Origin: Cichorium intybus
Lineage: Eukaryota; Streptophyta; Magnoliopsida; Asterales; Asteraceae
Direction: 5' to 3'
NCBI GenBank assembly: GCA_023525715.1
Contig: CM042012.1
Span: 35,946,651 to 36,010,650 of the forward strand
Length of the DNA: 64,000 nucleotides
Shown piece after piece: positions 55,205-64,000 of the stretch. The notes below the pieces were generated by a model. That model ran no database searches. It worked only from the letters and a program-made list of their open reading frames with translations, and was not told the DNA's origin. The stretch's first letter is position 1. Every line of letters starts with the position of its first letter. The translations under genes were made by a program, and so were the position numbers.

Positions 55205-56028
55205 TGTTAAGTATATAGAGTCTAATCCAAACCAAGGAAGATATTACGACCGAATTAGATCAGCAGTCCGAGGCAAACTCAATGCTTCGGACGGATATGT
55301 ATGCTTCGTCCAAGGATCAATGTCTCGTCCGAGGAAAGTCTTCCTCGCCTCGGTTCGATAGTCGATGCGAAGCGATCATCAGATGTAAAGTTAGGTATCA
55401 CAAGTCCGGGGTGTTCCCCGTATTCTTGATCTACTTAAAGATGTCGCAGTTCGTCCGAAGTGAGTCATCCGGACCGAGGAGCATCCTTCACTCCGGTCCG
55501 GACTTGCAGCAGAATCTCCACGTGGTGGATGTAGTTAGTAAAGATGCAGATAAAAAGGGCGAAGCTACTTCAGAAGAGAAGTGTCCCATGGTCTGTTGTA
55601 ATCAAAAGTTGGTCCGCCACAGAATGTTCCATGACTTGTCACATCAGCTGCCCTAGTGCAAAAGGCAAAATCTAGAATATTTGCCATCATCTCAGTCGGA
55701 TATTCTCCCCGGTATATATATCTCCATTGTAACCATGAGTGTAGTGTGTGTAATAGTGTAAGATTAGAGTGCAGATATACTTGTAGATTGTATATCATTC
55801 ATACACATATATACAGAAACCTCTCTAGTTCTCAGTGAATGTAGTTTGATCCAACCTATTGAGTTAACCACTTACTTCCCTGTGTTGATCTTGCTTATTT
55901 GTTCTTCTTGTATTTCTTGCTGCTCTGTTTTCGTGTCCAGGGATCGTCTTGTTGAAGTGTTAGTTTGGCGGTTTCTTGATCTTGTGAGATCGAAGTTTAT
56001 CATCTCATTTGATGTCCTTAACCCAACA
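55205..56028 (+). repeat. Copia LTR (second copia element)
   Basis: It follows a purine tract (AAGTGGGAGAT), starts TGTTAAGTATATAG and ends AACCCAACA, giving 824 bp. TATATATA near 55713 is a promoter candidate. The 5' LTR and most of the element are missing, so the right end is inferred. Confidence 0.7.
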
Positions 56029-56443
56029 AAAATTGGCCACATCCCCAATGGACATTTATGGCATAAACTTTTATATTAAATATTAATTTAGTTTTTATAT
56101 TAGATTAAATTCAAATGTTACAATGGTTTATTTCTTAGCTATCGCCCATTTCACAATGCCTTAGGATTGATTGGTGTTATACTTTTATAATTTTTATTTT
56201 GTTATTATTAAATATCATCATCTATTATTTATTTTGTTAATTGTTTATGGTTTAATTTTAATAATTATTTTGTTCTCCAAATCGTTTTCCATTTCATTTT
56301 TCTAAAAGAACTAGTTTTCCATTTACGTTTTTCTAAACATAATAATATTAGAACGTTTAGGTGTTGTTTTGGTATGCATAATCGAAAATGAAATAAAATG
56401 AGATGACAGAATAAGAAAATGTTGTTTGTTTGCTATAAACTGA
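56029..56443. other. AT-rich flank
   Basis: Nothing recognised. Confidence 0.5.
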
Positions 56444-56452
56444 TTATTTTTA

Positions 56453-56604
56453 GAGTCATTCTATACATACTCTCCCTATTGTCTAGTGATACCCTCCTGA
56501 TGTGAAATTTTGTTTTTTGTTGTATTTTTTTGTTTTTTTAACTATTTTGTCTTTTTGTTGTTTTTTTGTTGTTTTTTTTCTTTTTACAAATAATATTTGA
56601 TTTG

Positions 56605-56636
<32 letters not shown>

Positions 56637-57459
56637 GAAAAACAGTAATAACAAATTTACCTTTTATAATTTTTATGTTTTAATAACAATAAAACAATAG
56701 TTTTTTATTAATTACGACAGAACGAACGACGTTTATAAATTTATAAAATTATATCAAAAAGGTTATGTCAAATTCGAACGATTGTATAAAAAATACAAAA
56801 TAAATAATAATACTAAAGCAAAGTTTGTCTTATTAATCAGAGATAGTAAATGGTCCAGTATTACAATTGCGTGGTGCGTTATCTAGATAACGAGCATAAT
56901 CATTTATTCGAGCAGCATACAATGTTTCCCATTCAACAGAATGTTCTGATCTGTACGCACGCACAAGTCTAGACAAAATAGGAGGCATTGGATACGCTCC
57001 TTGTAAATCAAATTTCACATAATGGTTACCGTAAACGTGGGCGATAACGACATATGCATGATTTGGGATGTCTTGCGGACCATACCGAAGTGGGAACCAC
57101 GTTGAAGAACCACTATTGTTTTCCTTATTTATCCTAACCTCTTAATATATCATCAACTACATAAAAGTTTTGTTAATAAATTTCTATTTTAGATTTACAT
57201 AACCACAGGTATCCATTTTTAGTCATATAGCAAAAATATCTATAAAAAATAACACAAATGTACAGTTAGAAAACTTGTCATACGATTCAGTTTGAAAAAT
57301 ATCTAGCAAAAATATATACCTGGTCAGTTTGAAAACTTGCCATATGATTCAGTCGTTGTATCAAATTGATATAGACAGATATATAAAATTGTTGTACAAT
57401 ACGAGATATATATATATAACGTAAAAAGATTCCAAAACAAAACATCAAATCCGTTTCTT

Positions 57460-57496
<37 letters not shown>

Positions 57497-57501
57497 TTAA
57501 T

Positions 57502-57536
<35 letters not shown>

Positions 57537-57635
57537 GAAAAAGACAATAAAAAACGAAATTGAAATAAAACAAATTAGTATGTCAAATCAGGGGGGTATA
57601 GTAAAAAATGGGGGGGGGTATGTATAGCACTACCC
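56453..57635 (-). mobile_element. Mutator-like element (MULE), 1.18 kb
   Basis: A 9-bp duplication TTATTTTTA (56444-56452, 57636-57644) flanks imperfect inverted ends of about 50 bp: GAGTCATTCTATACATAC on the left, GGGTAGTGCTATACATAC read inward from the right, and both reach CCTGAT after a T/C-rich stretch. A 9-bp duplication with long inverted repeats is typical of MULEs. (TTA)n and (AAT)n tracts lie symmetrically inside. The centre carries a minus-strand exon-like coding fragment. Confidence 0.68.
56833..57133 (-). pseudogene. Protease-like fragment carried by the MULE
   Basis: On the minus strand, a splice-acceptor-like AG is followed by about 100 open codons ending at a stop (56833-56835): STWFPLRYGPQD, HAYVVIAHVYGNHYVKFDL, QGAYPMPPILSRL, then WETLYAARINDYARYL. 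The order PLR, H.Y..NHYVK.DL.G.YPMPP and W...Y..R...Y resembles the C-terminal part of OTU/otubain-like cysteine peptidase proteins common around plant transposons, with the HYVK His as the likely catalytic one. This assignment is from memory and uncertain. The rest of the domain is absent, so it is a fragment. Confidence 0.4.
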
Positions 57636-57829
57636 TTATTTTTAACGGAATGTGATTATTCTCTTATATTGATAAATATTAGATCTCATTTGGTTTGCGG
57701 GATTTTCAAAGATTTGCATTTTACATTCTACGGAATTCTACGTTTGGTTGGAAAATTAACGTGAAATTTGAAATGATAAGATTTTTAAAAATGACTCAAC
57801 AATCCCATGAACGAGGGATATGTAAATAC

Positions 57830-58298
57830 CAAGGATGTAAAAATCGTTTGATGGTAGCTTGGCGGCCGAGTGGCGTTAAGCGATTAGTCGGATTAATCGG
57901 GGATTAGTCGGGGATTAATCGGAGACCCTACATTGTAAAGAAATTCATTTAAAAATGTATAAATATAAAAAATAGCAAAGTTTGATTCATTTTATTTCGA
58001 GATGCATATCAAAGATTATTCATTTGTTTATTTTTATTCTTTAATATTGATTTTTTCAGTATTCTTGAGTTATTAGATAGTGTTTGTGTCGTCATTTATA
58101 AATAAAAAAATTAAAAATTAATTAAAAATTTTTGAAAAAATTAAAAAATGACTGCCAATAACGATTAATCGGCCGCCAATGCCGATTTTTGCAGCAAACC
58201 GCCAAGTTGACCGATTAGGCCTAATCGTAATCGGTTGAAGACCGCCAAGCGATTAATCGCCGATTAATCGGCCGTCAAGGCCGATTTCTGCAACACTG
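57830..58298. mobile_element. hAT-like MITE, 469 bp
   Basis: An 8-bp duplication GTAAATAC (57822-57829, 58299-58306) flanks ends CAAGGATGTAAAAATCG and, inverted, CAGTGTTGCAGAAATCG (12 of 17 identical). Subterminal GATTAATCGG and GGCCGCCAA words recur in both orientations. No ORF. Confidence 0.7.
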
Positions 58299-58379
58299 GT
58301 AAATACCGTGTGCCTCTCTCTAGCATTTAAAATTTCGTAAATGAAGGATTTGTTTTTAACATCTGGGCATTACACACTA

Positions 58380-58980
58380 ATGTCGCCTCCACCTCTTGCC
58401 ACCCCCACCGTTGAGGTCGCTTCCACCTTCGGCCACCATCCTCCCGACGCTGTCTCCACCTTTGGCCACCCCATTGCTGACGCCGCCTCACCTTTGGCCA
58501 CTCCGCCTCCGCCTCCGCTGCCGCCTCTACCTCCGACCACCCACTTTTGTCATCGTCGCCTTGATCTACGACCATCGTGTCGTCAATGTTACCACCACTT
58601 CAGCGCCCACGCCGCCTCCACTTCTAGCCACCCCCACCGATGCCGACAGGTTCACCTCTGGCCATCCGGTCGCCGCCTCCTCCATTTCTGGTCACTCCAT
58701 CGTCAACACCACCTCCACCTCCGGTCACCCCACCATCGTCGCCTCAATCTCCGGCGACCCCAACGTCGATGCCCAACCTCCTGTTATGTGATCGTTGAAG
58801 TTGTCGCCTCAACCTCGGAGAACCCAACCGCCTCCGCCACTGGCCACCCTGCCACTGATGTCACCTCCACTTTCAGACCTATCGTCGCCTCCGTCTCAAC
58901 CTACGGCCACCCCACCGTGGATGTCGTCTTCACATCCAGCCATACTATCGCTAACGTCGACTCCACCACACATTCCTTGT
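58380..58980 (+). repeat. GC-rich minisatellite (CCTCCACC..GGCCACCCC)
   Basis: Imperfect units of about 24-30 bp built on GCCTCCACCTCTGGCCACCC repeat through 600 bp in AT-rich surroundings. All three frames stay open over long stretches as a result, encoding Pro/His/Ser-rich strings. There is no sign of a real protein. Confidence 0.75.
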
Positions 58981-59194
58981 TAATTGTTTTGTCATCGATT
59001 CTCTGTCTTTAGTTCCTAATTGACAATTTAATGTTGATTCTAATATTTGTTTTTTCAATTTAATAAAAATTTTGACATCTAACCAAACGTATCATCATAA
59101 TTTAAATCCTAAGATTCTCAAATCCCGAAGGATTTGAAATCTCATTGATTTTGAAATCTTAATATTTAAAATTCACGAACCAAACGCACTCTTA

Positions 59195-59787
59195 TAGTTA
59201 TCGGTGATTCTTTTGTTTCGTTTCAAAAATACATAATATTATACTCTAATAATAAATTATTATATTCTTTTTTTACTTATTCTATTAAAAATATCGAAAC
59301 TGCAATTTAAGTATTATATATTTGAAAAATAACAAAAAATGTATTTTGTTGTTATAATTTTATTTTAGATTTTTGATATTGATTTTTTTTTCATAATACA
59401 TATGACGTATATTTTAGAGTTTATATACAATTATCTAGAGATACATTCTTATTCAATTAAATTTATTTTTATTAAATACTACTTTTTATCGATTTAATTT
59501 TATTTAATGATTTATCTGGTATAAGAATATTTTATTGACACATTTTATTCATTTGTACCAATTAAATACGATAACGAAATACAACAACCTGTTGCATTAT
59601 ATCTGTTTTATTACGTTGTTGGTTTTATTATTTTATGTTTTTATTTTATTATACCAAGCTATAATATAATACAATATGCGATATTTCAAATGACCAAAAG
59701 GAAAAAGAGAACGGTGGTTGACACCAATATGACATAATTCAAAGAAAATCACCAAAAGGAAAAAAAGGGAACGGCGGTTGACACGTG
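59195..59787. other. AT-rich DNA
   Basis: No gene seen. Confidence 0.5.
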
Positions 59788-60407
59788 CGATTGATGTATG
59801 TTATGTCCCCTATCTCCCCAGGTTATTAATCGTGTCACTATCTCAAAACTGGGGGAGACAAGGAGTGCCCGTAAAATATTGACGAATCAAATGAAACAAT
59901 TCAAGTGAATCAGATAGAAGTCGTTGGCGGTTTGGATCATAGATTCAAAATTAATTGTGTGGCATAAACTAATAAAAAGTGAAAACGTTCGACTTAATTG
60001 CATAGATAAATCATTACTGTTAGGATAAAACCCAAAGATATTAAGTTATTATCATTTTCGATTTGATGTCGAGTTATTTTTGTTTCAATTTAAACATCGG
60101 CTGATGTATGCTATGTCCCTTATCTCCCCAGGTTTTTAATCGCGTCACTATCTCAAAACAGGGGGAGACAAGGAGTGCCTGTAAAATATTGACGAAGCAA
60201 ATGAAACACTTCAAGTGAATCAGATAGAAGTCGTTGGCGGTTTGGATCATAGATTCAAAATTAATTGTGTGGCATAAACTAATAAAAAGTGAAAACGTTC
60301 GACTTAATTGCATAGATAAATCATTACTGTTAGGATAAAACCCAAAGATATTAAGTTATTATTATTTTCGATTTGATGTCGAGTTATTTTTGTTTCAATT
60401 TAAACAT
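59788..60407. repeat. Tandem duplication, 2 x 310 bp
   Basis: 59788-60097 and 60098-60407 are near-identical head-to-tail copies with about ten visible differences; each includes GGGGGAGACAAGGAGTGCC. No coding potential. Confidence 0.9.
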
Positions 60408-61000
60408 ATGACATTTTTAAGTCATCTTAATCTTAACTTTTTTATTGGTCATCCGATTGTCAGCTGACATGACATATTGATGCAACACTCGTTAATAACG
60501 TGATATTAACATGACATGTCCCTATTTGATGTCATTATATTTTGGCTGTCAAAATAAAAAAAAAACTAAAATATGATGATTTTTTGATAATTATTCAAAA
60601 TATAATAATATTTGTGTAATTTAGTCTCATCATAAATAGAAAAAACACTATATGTATTTCTAATTGCTTTTTGGTCATAAACCTTTGAAATCCCATTTCA
60701 CATTTACAAATAGACCTAATATAGATATAAGTTGTAGTATAATAGGAGTCACTAACTTATACAAAGGTGACTCCTATTATACTAGGTGACTCCTACAAAT
60801 TGTCTTTTTGTTTTCTCCAGCTTCCCGCCGGAAATTAACAAGATTGAAATAAATTAAGAAAACAATGTTTGAAACAAAAAATAATACACTCAAAATAGAA
60901 AAAAAAACATTTTTTTGGGTGAAATTTACCTTTAGTATTATAGTTAAATAAACTAAACGATATTCTAAAGTAGAAATTGTATTTTTATGAATGAGTATTT
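60408..61000. other. AT-rich DNA with a hairpin
   Basis: No gene is seen apart from the inverted repeat at 60735-60784. Confidence 0.5.
60735..60784. repeat. Perfect 18-bp inverted repeat
   Basis: TAGTATAATAGGAGTCAC (60735-60752) and its exact complement (60767-60784) are separated by 14 bp. A third partial copy, GGTGACTCCTA, follows at 60785-60795. Could be a MITE relic or a transcript hairpin. Confidence 0.9.
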
Positions 61001-61385
61001 TATATTAGGGGTGTCCTAAAAACCCTCCATGAGGCTAAATGTGTGGTCTTACATTTTCTTTCAAATTTTTTGTCATATCAACATCCAGTCAGCACCCACA
61101 CTCTTTCCTCTCACCCTGAAAATGGTTACCTATCACTTCTGCTCACATTTGGTACTATTAATAATGCATATGGTACAAATAGTTAGCTTCTCTTTTTTCT
61201 TTTCCTTGCACGGTGAAAAATCCTCCTGCGAGGAGGGAAAAATGAGAGGCTTTCTGGGGGCGGGGGGATGTTCCCTACGAATGAGAGGCCTTCCCATTCA
61301 CCATATCGGTAAGTCAAGGGATGTCAACGAGGTCAAATTGGACGAGGATAGCTTCCCCCGAATCCCTCGAATTTTCAACCCCTGC
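61001..61385. other. Older GC-tinged repeat hit by the solo LTR
   Basis: GGGGTGTCC, GGGGGCGGGGGGATG and CCCCCGAATCCC words continue on the far side of the solo LTR (63924-64000: CCCCGCTCCCGATTTT). This suggests one older hAT-like repeat split by the LTR. The 129-codon open frame here has no recognisable product. Confidence 0.4.
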
Positions 61386-63918
61386 TGTAAGAACCCGCGA
61401 AAAAGTCAAAAAGGGTAAAACCGTCTTTTGTCATATTGTACGACTATTATGTGTAATAATATGTATTTGTAAAATAATAAAATGAGAAATAAAAGTTTAT
61501 GTGAAATTTGGAGTTTTTACCGCGTGAATAGTGAAATTTGACCAAAAAGGGCAAAATGGTCATTTGACCTGAAAATGACCAAAAATGTTAAGAAAATGTC
61601 AAGTTAGAAGTTAATGGAACTTTGGTTGCAAAGTTATAGGTCTTAAGACCATTTTTGAATGAAAGTTGAGATTTTAGGGACCAAAATATAATTATTTTAT
61701 AAAATTAAAAATATAAAATAGAGAGCTATTACTCTCATTTCTCCAGAAGTTAGTAGAACATTACAGAGGGAGCTAGAGAGAACGAGAGGAAGAAGAAGAA
61801 GCTCAAGAAATTGCCAAGGAAACAAGAAATCCAACCTTGGAATTAGAGATTCCAAGCTTTGAAAGGTAAGGTTTCCTTAGTTTTAACCTAGTTCTTGGGT
61901 GTGTTCTTGATTTGGTTCCTTGGGTTGAATAGAAACTGAAATTGCAGTAATAAATCATGTGGGTTAAGTAGCTAATGCTTCCAATAAGCCATTAGTTAAG
62001 AACTTAACTCAAAAACATGGAAGTAGATTGCTATTCTTGAGAATTTTCAAGTTTTGCCAAGAACTTTAATTCCTGCAATTGATTTATTAAAGTGTTTTTA
62101 ATGGCTTAAAACTTGTTATTAGTCAAGGGTTTTAGACCTAGAACAAACCCCAGGTGATTAAGACCTGGAATAAGAGCTTAAAGCCTTAAAACTGCATGCT
62201 ACAGTGCCAAATCGCGACTGATCAGGAGCCTGCCCAGGCGCCAGGCGCAGTGCGCCCAGAACCAGGGCGGGGTGCGCCCAGGCGCAGTGCGCCCAGCCCT
62301 GGCGCAGTGCGCCTTCAGTCAGGGACCAAAAATGTTAAAAATCCAAATGCTAGAAACCATAGCTAGACATATCCGTTTGGTCTGAAATTTTAGCCATAAC
62401 CCTAAAATGGTATAAGAACATGTCGGGAATGGTCAAATCCGTAATCCGACCTTGCGGAAAAGTCACTGTAGCGGCAGTGGCTAAAACCTTAAGTTTATGC
62501 CAAAACTTGATTTTTGGAATTTGAGCTAGACTTGTCCAATGAACTCCAAATTTGAAACACAAGTCTAATATGGCCTAAGATTTCATTAGAAAGTGTCGGA
62601 ACTGAAATACGACCCCGCGGGGGCACTGTAGCAAAATACGCGTATTTCGGAGAAAATTATAAAATGAATTTATTAATGGTTAAACATCTATTATAACCTA
62701 GAGTTGAGACGTATGAGACTTTAGAACTATATAGTCAGTTGTAGTATGTATTGAGTATTTATATATGATACTTGTATAGATGGTGCTTCAAATACAAGTG
62801 AGCACGGAAAGGGAGACGGCGTATAAAAAGCGTAGCGGTTTATAGCTAAACCAAGGTGAGTTTTATGAGGATTTTTCTAGTACATAGCAAAATGACATTT
62901 TCAGAAAAGTATGAGATTTCCAAATGTTTTTTTTAGATACTAAAGTTTGGAAACAGTTTTGAACGTAGCTCCAAGAGCTAAGTGTTTAAAAGAGATTTTA
63001 AAGAAGTTTTAAATAAGTTTAGTTTGTTTTAAAAAGAAGTATAGTTTGTAAAGTTTTGAAAGAAGCTCTATATGAGAGCTATAGATTTTGAAGTTAGTTT
63101 TAAAGTGATTTCAAGAGTATGAGTCAAAGAGTTAAAGTTTGAGTTTGTTTTTAAATTGTGTCCATATTTGACCAATTTGAGATAAAATGAAGAAAGTAAA
63201 GATAAGAACCAAAGCAAAGAAAGTAGCAAGAGTTAGTTGTCCGGACTAGGATCACCCACATAATCGGGAGATCAGAAGACACTACTGGGATGGTACCTCC
63301 CGTCGCGAAGTAGTTGTCTAGCTTAGTATACCCTTGTGCTTGAATCCGTTCCAAGTCACAAAGGGGAGACAGAATGAGCATAACCAAGCGGACGGATCTG
63401 TTCTGTCCCGCGAGGGGAGCTAGTTGAATGAATTAATTAAACTAATTCATGAGTTTCAGTTGGTCACGAGTAAATGAGAAAGAAAGCAGTTTTAAAGAAT
63501 AAAACAGTTTTAAAGTAGGAAGCAGTTTTGAGAAAGAAAGTCTTTTGAGTTTGAAAAAAGAAAAAAAACAAAGAGATTTAAGATTTGTTTTGAAAATAAG
63601 TTTTTAGCAATGTATCAGTTTACTTGTTATTAATTCAAGTTTTGAACAGAAATATTTTGGGTCTAAAACCCATATTACTCACGAGGCGTTATGTCTCACG
63701 TATACTATTTTTGAAATGCTATGTATTTAGGTGAAAGGAGCGGAGATTTCAGTTGGGACCGGTTTATGTACTGTAAGTTTAAATTATGGTTATCTGTATT
63801 GAGTCTGTAATACCCTTTCAGAATAAAGTTTTTAAAAAAAAATTTCAAGTAACTATTTCTCAGTCACGTTTTGTAATGTAAACTGTATTTGAATACGGTT
63901 TAAGAAAGGGGTGTTACA
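61386..63918 (+). mobile_element. Solo LTR of a gypsy element, 2.5 kb
   Basis: It begins TGTAAGAACCC, ends GGGGTGTTACA and is flanked by CCTGC on both sides (61381-61385, 63919-63923). No primer site, coding region or second LTR is attached, so it is a solo LTR. The end sequences resemble those of Tekay-like gypsy LTRs in this window. A palindromic GC cluster (GGCGCAGTGCGCC words) lies at about 62228-62312. A TATA candidate is near 61706-61720. Confidence 0.85.
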
Positions 63919-63923
63919 CCTGC

Positions 63924-64000
63924 CATGTCCCTAAATCCCTGGATATCCCTCCGCACCTGCTCCTGTTTCCCCGCTCCCGATTTTTAGGCTAAAAAAAGTT
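63924..64000. other. Right flank of the solo LTR
   Basis: C-rich words continue the repeat seen at 61200-61385. The window ends here. Confidence 0.4.

Larger units (their letters stand above)
57682..59191. mobile_element. Possible PIF/Harbinger-like element with nested repeats
   Basis: Imperfect inverted ends (GATCTCATTTGGTTTGCG; GAGTGCGTTTGGTTCGTG read inward from the right) are flanked by TTA (57679-57681, 59192-59194). GGATTT/AAATCC words follow at both ends. The interior is occupied by a hAT-like MITE and a GC-rich minisatellite. End matching is only 12 of 18 bases, so this is tentative. Confidence 0.4.

Noticed and set aside
55282..55656. Open frame of 124 codons
   Set aside because: It lies inside the copia LTR, which is non-coding; no domain seen.
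58341..59012. Open frame of 223 codons rich in Pro/His/Ser
   Set aside because: It lies in a GC-rich minisatellite that keeps several frames open; no domain, no splice context.
61029..61418. Open frame of 129 codons
   Set aside because: It crosses the border of the solo LTR and has no recognisable motif.

Overview
This window is nuclear plant DNA, most likely from a eudicot; nothing here lets me name the species. It is AT-rich, has intron-containing genes with GT-AG splice sites, and is dominated by plant transposable elements: Ty3/gypsy Athila and Tekay/Del-like, Ty1/copia, CACTA, hAT, PIF/Harbinger, MULE and Helitron-like. I find one convincing complete host gene, a small two-exon LEA-like gene at 11996-12458. 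Nothing prokaryotic or CRISPR-like is present.

Region 1 (1-10144): the 3' part of an Athila-type gypsy element. It has an uninterrupted gag-pol frame from base 1 to 5430, a long spacer, an intact ORF in the env position (6379-7719) and a 3' LTR (8026-9980). It sits against a remnant that looks like the end of another LTR. Region 2 (10145-13464): AT-rich host DNA with GA microsatellites, a degenerate GAACAT-rich minisatellite and the LEA-like gene.

Region 3 (13465-49776): a deep transposon nest. At four successive levels both ends and a target-site duplication can be read. An outer Tekay-like gypsy (13465-49776, TSD AAATG) was split at its gag/protease junction by a short hAT element (16587-44864, TSD CTAAATTC). 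That hAT was hit inside a tRNA-like segment by a second gypsy (17042-44505, TSD GTACA). The 5' LTR of the second gypsy was hit by a 17.5-kb CACTA element (17589-35049, TSD TAG). The CACTA carries a two-gene transposase unit (TNP2-like, broken; TNPA-like, intact after splicing). It also carries smaller elements: a hAT-like MITE, a PIF/Harbinger MITE, a 5'-truncated copia, a Helitron-like terminus, and a captured exon of ribosomal protein eL31.

Region 4 (49777-64000): no host gene recognised. It holds a short PIF/Harbinger-like MITE, a Tat-like solo LTR inserted in a microsatellite, the 3' end of a second copia element, a MULE with a protease-like fragment, another small nest (hAT MITE and a Pro/His-coding minisatellite inside a MITE-like element), a 310-bp tandem duplication, and a 2.5-kb solo gypsy LTR with TSD CCTGC.

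Functionally the window is a host gene beside a recent transposon nest. The Athila ORFs and the CACTA TNPA are the best preserved. The inner gypsy pol has one nonsense codon and its gag is largely missing. The outer gypsy has lost coding capacity although its two LTRs remain very similar. All intron structures, families and boundaries were read by eye and not confirmed by any search.
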